From CAYZXA01 sp964482335 (GTDB lineage Bacteria > Patescibacteriota > Minisyncoccia > Minisyncoccales > MHMH01), in assembly GCA_964482335.1 (NCBI GenBank), contig CAYZXA010000002.1:1-64000 (forward strand): DNA of 64,000 nt. The letters run 5' to 3'. Position 1 is the stretch's first letter; the number at the start of each line of letters is the position of its first letter. Shown here piece by piece: positions 21,843 to 29,653 of the stretch. Both the position numbers and the translations under genes were made by a program. The notes beneath the pieces are model-generated. The model searched no databases, was not told the origin of the DNA, and saw only the letters and a program-made list of their open reading frames with translations.

Positions 21843-23941
21843 ATAAATTTAAATTAAACATTGGCAACAGAGACCTTACTGTTGAGGTCCACAACCTGGC
21901 CGAACAAGCTTCGGGCAGTTGTTTAGTTAGATACGGCGATACCGTGGTTTTGGCAACGGCTGTTATGTCAGACCAGGAAAGAGAAGGCATTGATTTCTTT
22001 CCTTTAACTGTGGAATACGAAGAAAGGTTTTATGCAGCTGGCAAAATTTTAGGTTCTAGATTTATGAGAAGAGAAGGCAGGCCATCAGATGAGGCAATTT
22101 TAAGCGCTAGAGCTATTGATAGAACCATCCGACCAAGGTTCCCTAAAGGCTTTCGCAAAGAAGTTCAGGTAGTAATTACCTGCCTTTCTTGGGATGCTAG
22201 CAACGACCCTGATATTATTGGCTATCTAGGAGCTTCTTTGGCTTTATCTATTTCTAACATCCCCTGGTCAGGACCAATTGCTTCTTTGCGCATCGGCAGA
22301 ATTGAAAATCAGTTTGTCTTAAATCCTGTGTACGAGGAAAGAGAAAAAGGTGACTTGGACCTGGTTTTAGCTGCTATTAATCAAAATGGTAAATTATTAA
22401 TCAATATGATTGAAATGGAAGGAGAGGAAATAGATGAAAAGGTAATTCTAGAGGCCTATAGCTTTGCTAAGCCTCACTTAGAAAAACTGATTGATTTCCA
22501 GAAAGAAATTGCTAAAAAAATCGGCAAAGAAAAAGCTGCTATTGAAGAATCTGCTAAAGACCTGGAATTAGAAAGAGAAATCAAAGAATTCTTAAAAGAT
22601 AAGCTAGATAAAGCGCTTTATCAAAAAAACAAAAGTAGCCGGCAGGATTCAACTGCAGAACTCAAAAAGGAACTTGCCTATTTTATTGAAGGCAAATACC
22701 CTGCTATGGGCAGAACAAAGCAAGCCAAAGATTTTTTTGACGAAGAAATAAATAAATTGCTCCATGAAAACGTGCTTAAACACGATAAAAGGCCAGACGC
22801 TAGAAAACTAGATGAGATAAGAAATCTTCAGATAGAGGCAGGTCTTTTGCCAAGAACCCATGGCTCAGGTCTTTTCATCAGAGGGCAAACCAAAGCTCTG
22901 TCTATTCTAACCTTAGGTACGCCAAGCGACGTCAGGCTATTGGAAGGAATGGAAATTAGAGGTAAAAAACGCTTCATGCACCATTATAATTTCCCTCCCT
23001 ATTGCTCAGGAGAAGTAAAGCCAATGAGAGGTCCTGGCAGAAGAGAAATAGGCCATGGCATGTTAGCAGAAAAAGCCTTGGTTCCTTTAGTGCCAAGTTT
23101 TGAAGACTTTCCCTATACTATGAGAATTGTTACTGAGATTCTCTCTTCTAACGGTTCGACTTCCATGGCTTCTGTTTCAGCAGCAGTCTTAGCTTTAATG
23201 GATGCTGGTGTGCCAATTAAAGCACCAGCTGCTGGCATTGCTATAGGGTTAATGGCAGATGAAAATGGAAACTATAAAATATTAACTGATATTCAGGGGC
23301 CAGAGGATCATTACGGTGATATGGACTTTAAAGCAGCCGGTACTAAAAAAGGCATCACAGCTATTCAAATGGATGTCAAGTTCGATGGCATTACTGAAGA
23401 GATTTTCAAAGAAGCTCTCAACTCAGCTAAAAAAGCAAGAATTCATATTTTAGACAAAATAGCTGAGGTTCTTGATAAACCAAGAAAAGAACTTTCTCGT
23501 TGGGCTCCCCGCATTTATACTTTACAGATAAAACCTGAGAAAATAAGAGAAGTCATAGGGCCGGGCGGCAAGATTATCCACGAAATAATTGAAAAGTGTG
23601 AAGTCTCAATTGATATTGAAGACAGCGGTAGGGTTTTTGTCACAGCTGAAAAAGAAGAAGCTGCTCAAAAAGCTATTGCCTGGATAAAAAACATTACCAG
23701 AGAAGTCAAGGTAGGGGAGATATTTCAGGGCAAAGTTAAAAGAATTTTAAACTTCGGAGCTTTTGTGGAAATCCTGCCGGGACAGGAAGGCCTGGTCCAT
23801 ATTTCCCAACTCAGCCATAAGAGGGTGGAAAAAGTTGAAGATGTAGTTAAGGTTGGAGATGTCGTGCCGGTCAAGGTGATAAAAATTGACCAACAAGGTA
23901 GAATAGACTTGTCTATCAAGGAAACTAAAAACCTTAAGTAA
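21839..23941 (+). CDS. pnp: Polyribonucleotide nucleotidyltransferase (PNPase)
   Basis: Phosphorolytic 3'-5' exoribonuclease of 700 residues, the full family length. Domain order: RNase PH-like 1 (1-about 220), helical linker, RNase PH-like 2 (about 310-540, with FPPYCSGE, GRREIGHG and the active-site region DIQGPEDHYGDMDFKAAGT), KH (about 550-610, IGPGGKIIHEI) and S1 (about 620-690, GKVKRILNFGAFVEILPG.EGLVHISQLS). It acts in cytoplasmic RNA decay and forms a trimer. It is part of the rpsO-NYN-pnp operon. Confidence 0.97.
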   Translation: MNKFKLNIGNRDLTVEVHNLAEQASGSCLVRYGDTVVLATAVMSDQEREGIDFFPLTVEYEERFYAAGKILGSRFMRREGRPSDEAILSARAIDRTIRPRFPKGFRKEVQVVITCLSWDASNDPDIIGYLGASLALSISNIPWSGPIASLRIGRIENQFVLNPVYEEREKGDLDLVLAAINQNGKLLINMIEMEGEEIDEKVILEAYSFAKPHLEKLIDFQKEIAKKIGKEKAAIEESAKDLELEREIKEFLKDKLDKALYQKNKSSRQDSTAELKKELAYFIEGKYPAMGRTKQAKDFFDEEINKLLHENVLKHDKRPDARKLDEIRNLQIEAGLLPRTHGSGLFIRGQTKALSILTLGTPSDVRLLEGMEIRGKKRFMHHYNFPPYCSGEVKPMRGPGRREIGHGMLAEKALVPLVPSFEDFPYTMRIVTEILSSNGSTSMASVSAAVLALMDAGVPIKAPAAGIAIGLMADENGNYKILTDIQGPEDHYGDMDFKAAGTKKGITAIQMDVKFDGITEEIFKEALNSAKKARIHILDKIAEVLDKPRKELSRWAPRIYTLQIKPEKIREVIGPGGKIIHEIIEKCEVSIDIEDSGRVFVTAEKEEAAQKAIAWIKNITREVKVGEIFQGKVKRILNFGAFVEILPGQEGLVHISQLSHKRVEKVEDVVKVGDVVPVKVIKIDQQGRIDLSIKETKNLK

Positions 23942-23942
23942 T

Positions 23943-25154
23943 ATGCCGGAAGAAAAAGATAAAAAATTGGAATACCTCCAGCGAGAGGAGGTTAAAACAA
24001 TGGAGAAAGATGTTGCCAAGCTTCGTGAAGCAGGCGCTCAAAAAGAAAGACAAAGAGTGTCTGAATTAAAAACTACCCAGGAGGCTCAAAAAGAAAAAGA
24101 AAGGCAAGAAAAAGCCAGACAGGCAGCTCAAGACAGGGAAAAAGCAGAAAAAGAAGCTCAAAGAAAAACAGAAGAGTTAAAGGTGTTGAAAAAAGAGAAA
24201 GAGGAAAAAGCAGAAGTTACGGAAAAAGAAGGGGTTGAAAAAGAAGAAACCAGAGCTGAAGAGTTTAAAGAAGCTTTAAGGCAGACTCAGAACAGAGAAG
24301 AAGAAGAAAGAAAAAGGTTTTTACAAAGAATTCAAGCCAAGGCCAAAGAAGAAGAGCCTTTAATACCCGTTAAGCCTCCTTTGCCACCGCCTCCGGAAAT
24401 ACCTAAGAAAGAAACATCTGAAAAGAAAATTTCCAAGATCTCATTTAAAAGACCATCTTTTGCTCAAAAGCTCTGGATCAGAGTTCTTCTAACGCTTTTA
24501 CTGGTGGCAGTAATAGCAGGCATAGCTACCTTTTGGTACTGGTATCTAGTTGTCAGAGAAGTTCCTTCCCATGTTCCACCTATTACCAAAGAAGAAGTAT
24601 TTATCCCCCCCGCTTTAATCTCAACTGAAAACATTCGAACCTTAGAAATTTCTAATTCAATTGAAATTCCCCTCTTACTTTCTCAAATTATCAAAGAAGA
24701 TTTAGGAGAAAACCAATTTACTCGAATATTAATTAAAAATACTAAGGAGAATAAGATCTTGGGATTAAAAGAATTTTTTGAATCTTTCGCTGTTGTTTCT
24801 CCCCAAGGATTCTACGAGAAAACAGAAAATGATTTCACCTTGTTTATTTATTCTTCTCAAGGAGAAAATCGCTTAGGTTTTGTCACAGAAACAAAAGAAG
24901 AGCTCCTATCTTTATTAAAAACATGGGAGACAACAATGGAGGCTGATCTTGAGAATCTCTTTGTTATCTTGGGTAAAACGGGCTTAGCTTCTGTTCCTGA
25001 ATTTAAAGAAGCTGACTATGAAGATGGAGTTTTCCATTACCTTTCTTTCCCATCAGAGAATTTTGGCGTTTGTTGGGCTTTAGCTGATAATTACTTTATT
25101 CTCACCTCTTCTGGAGAAAGCATTTTGAGAATAATTGATAAGATAAATGAATAA
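23943..25154 (+). CDS. Coiled-coil membrane protein of unknown function
   Basis: A protein of 403 residues with three parts: a highly charged Lys/Glu/Gln coiled coil (about 1-135), a Pro-rich hinge (PVKPPLPPPPEIP), and one transmembrane helix (about 178-203, VLLTLLLVAVIAGIATFWYWYLVV). The C-terminal domain of about 200 residues is expected outside the membrane and has several beta-rich stretches (FTRILIKNT, DFTLFIYSSQGENRLGFVTET). I do not recognise the family. It starts 1 nt after pnp and overlaps the zinc-protein gene by 8 bp. The cytoplasmic coiled coil could bind partners while the outer domain sits at the envelope, but no function can be assigned. Confidence 0.7.
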   Translation: MPEEKDKKLEYLQREEVKTMEKDVAKLREAGAQKERQRVSELKTTQEAQKEKERQEKARQAAQDREKAEKEAQRKTEELKVLKKEKEEKAEVTEKEGVEKEETRAEEFKEALRQTQNREEEERKRFLQRIQAKAKEEEPLIPVKPPLPPPPEIPKKETSEKKISKISFKRPSFAQKLWIRVLLTLLLVAVIAGIATFWYWYLVVREVPSHVPPITKEEVFIPPALISTENIRTLEISNSIEIPLLLSQIIKEDLGENQFTRILIKNTKENKILGLKEFFESFAVVSPQGFYEKTENDFTLFIYSSQGENRLGFVTETKEELLSLLKTWETTMEADLENLFVILGKTGLASVPEFKEADYEDGVFHYLSFPSENFGVCWALADNYFILTSSGESILRIIDKINE

Positions 25155-25500
25155 AAAACTACTTCAAGAACTCAAAGAGAAGTTAGAAAAAGAAAAAGTT
25201 GCCATTATAAAGCAACTTAAAACTTTTGCTACGCAGGACCCGAAGCTGAAAGGGGATTGGGATTCCCGCTTTCCTGATTTTGACGGCAGCATGGAAGAAG
25301 CAGCCGATGAAGTTGAAGAATATACTTCTCGCTTGCCAGTTGAATTCAGTCTGGAAATTCAGTTAAGAGATATTAACTTAGCTTTGGACAAGATAAAACA
25401 AGGTAAATACGGCAAGTGTGAAAAATGCGGAAAAAAGATCGATGAGAAACGGTTGAAAGTTCATCCAGCTGCTAGAAACTGTATGAAGTGTCAGAAATAA
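25147..25500 (+). CDS. DksA/TraR-type zinc-finger protein
   Basis: A small protein of 117 residues: an N-terminal coiled-coil helix pair (about 1-75) and a C-terminal C4 zinc finger (CEKCGKKIDEKRL...NCMKC). This is the DksA/TraR architecture, in which the coiled coil enters the RNA polymerase secondary channel. The acidic tip normally carries a DxxDxA motif; here the corresponding segment reads DFDGSMEEAADEVEEY, which is only loosely similar, so true DksA activity is uncertain. It is the last gene of the pnp operon, with a terminator directly after it. Confidence 0.8.
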   Translation: MNKKLLQELKEKLEKEKVAIIKQLKTFATQDPKLKGDWDSRFPDFDGSMEEAADEVEEYTSRLPVEFSLEIQLRDINLALDKIKQGKYGKCEKCGKKIDEKRLKVHPAARNCMKCQK

Positions 25501-25504
25501 AATA

Positions 25505-25532
25505 AAAGAGCCGCCAAGGAGCGGTTTTTTGT
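25505..25532 (+). terminator. Terminator of the pnp operon
   Basis: Hairpin AGCCGC/GCGGTT (25509-25526) with T6 (25525-25530), 5 bp after the zinc-protein stop. Confidence 0.75.
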
Positions 25533-25613
25533 TTAGAGATACCCGAATATCTCAGCTAAAACGTAAATAACTATTCCAATAAGTATTGCCCAAACAAAGA
25601 TAAATTCTGACAT
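25533..25613 (-). CDS. Possible 26-residue membrane peptide
   Basis: A short reading frame on the minus strand starts with ATG 2 bp after the stop of the LysM/M23 gene and encodes 26 residues that are almost entirely one hydrophobic helix (EFIFVWAILIGIVIYVLAEIF). The tight spacing suggests translation coupled to the peptidase. There is no clear ribosome-binding site. It is plausible as a real micro-protein, but short hydrophobic frames arise by chance. Confidence 0.4.
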   Translation of the reverse strand: MSEFIFVWAILIGIVIYVLAEIFGYL

Positions 25614-25615
25614 CT

Positions 25616-26704
25616 TTATCTAAAAGGATTTATGGCGCCGCTCATTCCGAAGTGAACATGACAGCCGGTAGAAGAGCCTGCTCCCGGCGTTCCTGGTGCT
25701 CCGCCCATTAAAGCTATTATCTGACCTTGGGAAACATAATCTCCGGGATTTACCAAACTTGCTTGGATGTGTCCATACATTGTTACTACGCCATTGGGAT
25801 GCAAGATGGTTAAATGATTACCAGCTCCCCCAAAAGCCCATATGGACCTGGAACTTGTTAGTTTGACTTTAAGAACAGTGCCGGCAGCTGCTGCGAGAAT
25901 CGGTTCGCCGCATTTGCCGTGTGAGAAATCAATGGCATTGTACCAGTGAAGACCCTGGGTAATGCGGCAAGGCGGAGAAATCGGGCAGATGAAATAGCTT
26001 GAAGCTATAGGAACGTAAGTTGGAGCATAAATTGCTGGAGGCGGCATAACACCGTCTGGCACAATTAAAACGTCACCGATGTAAATATCATCCTCTGTCA
26101 TTAAATCGTTAAAGGCAACAATTTTATCTACTTCTGTCTTGTAAGTCTTGGCAACCTGGCCTAAAGTATCACCACTTTTAACATGGTGGACAATTCCTGT
26201 GGTTGGCAAAACAATCAATTTTTGGCCAATCTGAATCACGGTATATTTGTTTAAGTCGTTGGCCCAGAGAATAGTGTCTAAAGAAACATCAAACTTTTCA
26301 GCAATTGACCCAAGATTATCTCCTGGCTGCACAATATATTCAACAACTTCTTTCTGATCCCATTCGTAGTTAAAATTGCCCACTAAAGCTCCTAGAACCT
26401 GGGGAGTGACCATAATGGGAGGGGAAACAGCAGCTAAGCTGTTTTGCTGGATTAAACTTAAATCAGGCGATTCTATAATGCTGGCTCCTGGCACAACAAA
26501 AGGGCTCTCACTATCTTGAGAACCCTGGTTAAAGATAAAAATACTACTATTGCTAACAAAAGAAGGGGTAGTAAAAGAAACAACCCCAAATAAAACAACA
26601 GAAACTATGGTCAAATAAAGGAAAGGGTCTTTTTTAGAACCCTTGTATCTTTTCAGCCAAACTAAAATTTTGGAAGCATATCTTCTAAATAGCAATGTAT
26701 CCAT
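25616..26704 (-). CDS. LysM-M23 peptidoglycan endopeptidase
   Basis: Cell-wall hydrolase of 362 residues. The N-terminal signal anchor lies at about 25-47 (LYLTIVSVVLFGVVSFTTPSF). Two LysM domains follow (about 125-170, YIVQPGDNLGSIAEKF; about 173-218, HHVKSGDTLGQVAKTY), which bind glycan strands. The C-terminal M23 peptidase domain (about 250-360) shows the zinc ligands: His and Asp in GLHWYNAIDFSHG and the HVH of GCHVHFGMSG, plus MYGHIQA. It should cut peptide crosslinks in the wall from outside the membrane. It is divergent from rsmA. Confidence 0.92.
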   Translation of the reverse strand: MDTLLFRRYASKILVWLKRYKGSKKDPFLYLTIVSVVLFGVVSFTTPSFVSNSSIFIFNQGSQDSESPFVVPGASIIESPDLSLIQQNSLAAVSPPIMVTPQVLGALVGNFNYEWDQKEVVEYIVQPGDNLGSIAEKFDVSLDTILWANDLNKYTVIQIGQKLIVLPTTGIVHHVKSGDTLGQVAKTYKTEVDKIVAFNDLMTEDDIYIGDVLIVPDGVMPPPAIYAPTYVPIASSYFICPISPPCRITQGLHWYNAIDFSHGKCGEPILAAAAGTVLKVKLTSSRSIWAFGGAGNHLTILHPNGVVTMYGHIQASLVNPGDYVSQGQIIALMGGAPGTPGAGSSTGCHVHFGMSGAINPFR

Positions 26705-26793
26705 ATATTCTTGCTCCTATTTTTAGCATAACATTTAGCGCTTCACAGTCAAGCTGCTTATCCACACCTGTAAAATCGTGTTAAAATACAAAA

Positions 26794-27576
26794 ATGCTCA
26801 AAAAGCAAGGCGTCCGTCCACTAAAAAGGCTAGGCCAAAACTTTCTAATCAATAAAGGGGTGCTCAAAATAATCATTGAAGCAGCCAGTCTCAGTCCAGA
26901 AGACACGGTTCTGGAAATTGGCCCAGGAACCGGTGTTTTAACTTTGGCCTTAGTTGAAAGAGTAAAAAAGGTTATTGCTGTTGAGAAAGACATAAGGATG
27001 ATTAAGGTTTTAAAAGAAGCTTTGAAAAATTTTAAAAATGTAGAAATTATCCAAGGAGATATTCTAAAGGTGAACTTAAGAGTCAAAAACTATAAGGTTG
27101 TCGGTAACCTGCCTTTTTATTTAACTGCGCCTGTAATTCGCAAATTCCTTGAAATGAGAGAGGCTAAACCTCAATCAATGGTGCTAATAGTACAAAAAGA
27201 AGTGGCTCAGAGAATTTGTTCTAAACCCCCTCGCATGAATCTTTTAGCAGTCTCGGTTCAGTTTTATGCAGAATCTAAAATCATTTCTTATGTTTCTAAA
27301 AAATCTTTCTGGCCGCAGCCAGAAGTTGACGCAGCTGTTATTAAAATAACTCCTACTGCTCCTCCTATAGGGAAGAGAGATTTGTTCTTCAAGATCGTTA
27401 AAGCTGGATTTTCTCAACCCAGAAAACAATTAATCAATAATTTATCAAAAGGTCTAAAAATGAACAAAGAAGAGGTAAAAGCCTGGCTCAAAAAAAACAA
27501 AATCTCTCACATTCAAAGAGCAGAAACCCTAAAAATTGAAGATTGGTTAAAATTAACTAAAAGTTATAGTCCTTGA
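26794..27576 (+). CDS. rsmA: 16S rRNA adenine-N6,N6-dimethyltransferase
   Basis: KsgA/RsmA of 260 residues. It dimethylates the two adjacent adenines near the 3' end of 16S rRNA in late 30S assembly. Motifs: LGQNFLINK at the N-terminus, SAM-binding VLEIGPGTGVLTLAL (about 41-55), and the catalytic NLPF (NLPFYLTAPV; the commoner form is NLPY). The C-terminal helical domain is present. It is transcribed away from the LysM peptidase and has no operon partner. Confidence 0.95.
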   Translation: MLKKQGVRPLKRLGQNFLINKGVLKIIIEAASLSPEDTVLEIGPGTGVLTLALVERVKKVIAVEKDIRMIKVLKEALKNFKNVEIIQGDILKVNLRVKNYKVVGNLPFYLTAPVIRKFLEMREAKPQSMVLIVQKEVAQRICSKPPRMNLLAVSVQFYAESKIISYVSKKSFWPQPEVDAAVIKITPTAPPIGKRDLFFKIVKAGFSQPRKQLINNLSKGLKMNKEEVKAWLKKNKISHIQRAETLKIEDWLKLTKSYSP

Positions 27577-27601
27577 CAGTTAATAAAAAATGTGACAAAA
27601 T
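27573..27601 (+). promoter_or_regulatory. Possible promoter of the lipoprotein gene
   Basis: TTGACA (27573-27578), overlapping the rsmA stop, 17-nt spacer, weak -10 CAAAAT (27596-27601). The gene downstream has a good GGAGGCG ribosome-binding site. Confidence 0.4.
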
Positions 27602-27663
27602 AAGAAAGCGTGGAGGCTAACTCTCCACAATTAAAAACAAAATAATGAAGGAGGCGAAAGAAA

Positions 27664-28479
27664 ATGAAGAAGTGCTTGATATTCTTATTGGCTTTAATAG
27701 TCATCTTGAATGGAACACTGATTGGTTGCTCCTGCGAAAATGGTGACGGAGAACCAAGTAGTGAAACAATGGGAACAATTGATGTGCCAGAAGGAGGAAA
27801 AATCAAAGTTGTCTCTAAGCTGCCGGCAGAATTAAAGCTTACTTTGGAAGAACTAGGAATAGATCAATACTTCCAGCTGGTTTTTGCTGGAAAAGTGAAA
27901 AATATATCTAGTTACAGTGTAAGTTTTGACAAAATCTCATTTATTCTGGACGGAGAAGAAATAGCCTACCGGCGTACTTGGTTTGATGACCCTTCAAGGT
28001 CTGACTATAAACCTTTAGGGCCTGGTGAGGAATTGGAGTTCTATTTTGGTAAAATACTAGGCGTAGAGAAAACACAGAAAGCGAAACTCCTGGAAGTGAA
28101 AGCTGTAAACTTCCAAATAATTGGAGGCTCAACAACGCCAACAAAACCAACACCATCGGAGCCAACAGAGCCAGAGATGACGACAGAAGAAGTGCTAATA
28201 AAGTGGTTTGATTTAATGAAAAAGGAGAAATTCTCAGAGGCCGAAAAGCTTCTTGCTCCAGATTATAAAAAGCATCTTGATTCTTACGGCGGTCTAAAGA
28301 AAATGTGGCAAGAAAATCCCATGACAGAAATAAAAATATTGGGAACACAGTTTGAAACCAAAACAGCTATTGTTTATGTTATAATTACGTTCGAAGACGA
28401 TACTGTCTGGGACAATGATGCCAGGTTTCGCTTTGAAAAAATAGATAACGAATGGAAAATAGATGAAATCTCGCAATAG
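27664..28479 (+). CDS. Lipoprotein with C-terminal NTF2-like domain
   Basis: A protein of 271 residues. It has a lipoprotein signal with lipobox LIGC (Cys about 22) after a hydrophobic segment (LIFLLALIVILNGTL). A beta-rich domain follows (about 40-155; FQLVFAGKVKNISSYSVSFDKISFIL resembles FxLyD-type domains). After a Thr/Pro-rich linker (TPTKPTPSEPTEPE) comes a domain of about 100 residues resembling DUF4878/NTF2-like lipoprotein domains (LIKWFDLMKKEKFSEAEKLLAPDY, ending FRFEKIDNEWKIDEI). It is tethered outside the cell membrane; function unknown. It is transcribed alone, with a terminator just after. Confidence 0.75.
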   Translation: MKKCLIFLLALIVILNGTLIGCSCENGDGEPSSETMGTIDVPEGGKIKVVSKLPAELKLTLEELGIDQYFQLVFAGKVKNISSYSVSFDKISFILDGEEIAYRRTWFDDPSRSDYKPLGPGEELEFYFGKILGVEKTQKAKLLEVKAVNFQIIGGSTTPTKPTPSEPTEPEMTTEEVLIKWFDLMKKEKFSEAEKLLAPDYKKHLDSYGGLKKMWQENPMTEIKILGTQFETKTAIVYVIITFEDDTVWDNDARFRFEKIDNEWKIDEISQ

Positions 28480-28490
28480 GATAAATTAAA

Positions 28491-28518
28491 AAGAGGTCTT
28501 GGTAAAAGGCCTCTTTTA
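28491..28518 (+). terminator. Terminator of the lipoprotein gene
   Basis: AAGAGG/CCTCTT hairpin (28491-28515) with a TTTTAT tail. Confidence 0.65.
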
Positions 28519-28549
28519 TAATTAAGCTGGATTTAAAACAATGTCAACA

Positions 28550-29617
28550 TTACTTAATTGGCAATACTCTTAATGAAGAAGCTGCGTCATTTCCAATGTA
28601 GTTATCTGCTGCTAGGTTCGGGTCATTTCGAAGAAAAACTTCGCAGTGATCTGTAAAGTTAGCACCCTCAAAAAGAACAGCCATGTAACCATCAACAACC
28701 TTGATTGAAGAAATTCTATCGTCAAGATCACAACGCCCCCACCCTCCTTCACAATTAATGAATCTATACTCTTTAAAATCTTTATATTCACCCACCGAGA
28801 ACACTTGATATTGTTTTTCTTTGTCTCGCTCGTTGTATTCTTTATGCTTGTAAACAGTTGCTCCCTTTTTTCCATTTCCCTCTCTTTGTCTAAATATGGT
28901 TATAGAAGAAGCACCATCACCGCCTATTTCAGACCGACGAATGGTATGATTAAGCTGAGAATCACTTAAAACGACTTGACAATCGTCTTTGTAATCTTTG
29001 TCTTCGTGGAAAACTGCTCCGTACCTATCAGTTACCTCTCGGCATCGTGGTTCATCACAATCTTCCGGTTTACATTCTGCCTTACATTTTGTAGGATTTT
29101 TAAATTTTACATATAATGGCTTTTGGTTGTTTAACGCTCCTAAATCAGGGGTTGACTTAGTAAAAACCTGACAATCTTCCCTGGCCGCATCCTTACATAA
29201 ATAAACTCCTGGTGTATCTTGAGCAACAAGGCCTGATTCTTTCAGTTGAGGACTAATAATAATTAATTGAGGATTAATTGTAGTTAATAGTAGCCAAGAA
29301 CCTAAAATAACTACTAAACCAATCAGGCCAGAAAAAATCTGATTATTGGCATCGCCCATGGCTGTCGGATTGCCAGCTGAAGTTAAATAACGGACTCCGC
29401 CATAAACTATCACAACAAAAGCAATTAAACCAGCAATTCCAATACCAAAATTGAAAATATATTTAACATAGGTTGGCAAAAGAGGTGTTTCGGTAATAGC
29501 TGGCTCTTCGCCAATTTGCGGCAAAGGAACTTCTAATTCTCGAGCTAAAGCAAAATTAACCAAGATAAAAATGGCTAGAGCTATAAGAATAAATATTAAA
29601 AGTTTACCAAATCGCAT
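28550..29617 (-). CDS. Pilin-like domain fused to beta/gamma-crystallin-like domains
   Basis: A protein of 355 residues. The signal anchor is at 1-25, followed by a TrbC/VirB2-like two-helix unit (about 45-120; YIFNFGIGIAGLIAFVVIVYGGVRYLTSAGNP, then QIFSGLIGLVVILGSWLLL) that matches the 29654 product almost residue by residue. The C-terminal 230 residues are Cys-containing. The end resembles beta/gamma-crystallin or peptidase-inhibitor-I36-like repeats: ISSIKVVDGYMAVLFEGANF, then CEVF and NYIGNDAASSLRV, with an earlier copy around DGASSITIF. A pilin fold carrying a large outer domain suggests a decorated pilus tip or surface subunit (inference). It follows the 29654 gene by 36 bp on the same strand. 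Confidence 0.7.
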   Translation of the reverse strand: MRFGKLLIFILIALAIFILVNFALARELEVPLPQIGEEPAITETPLLPTYVKYIFNFGIGIAGLIAFVVIVYGGVRYLTSAGNPTAMGDANNQIFSGLIGLVVILGSWLLLTTINPQLIIISPQLKESGLVAQDTPGVYLCKDAAREDCQVFTKSTPDLGALNNQKPLYVKFKNPTKCKAECKPEDCDEPRCREVTDRYGAVFHEDKDYKDDCQVVLSDSQLNHTIRRSEIGGDGASSITIFRQREGNGKKGATVYKHKEYNERDKEKQYQVFSVGEYKDFKEYRFINCEGGWGRCDLDDRISSIKVVDGYMAVLFEGANFTDHCEVFLRNDPNLAADNYIGNDAASSLRVLPIK

Positions 29618-29653
29618 AGTTATAGATTGTTTAATTATACCACAACTCTTACT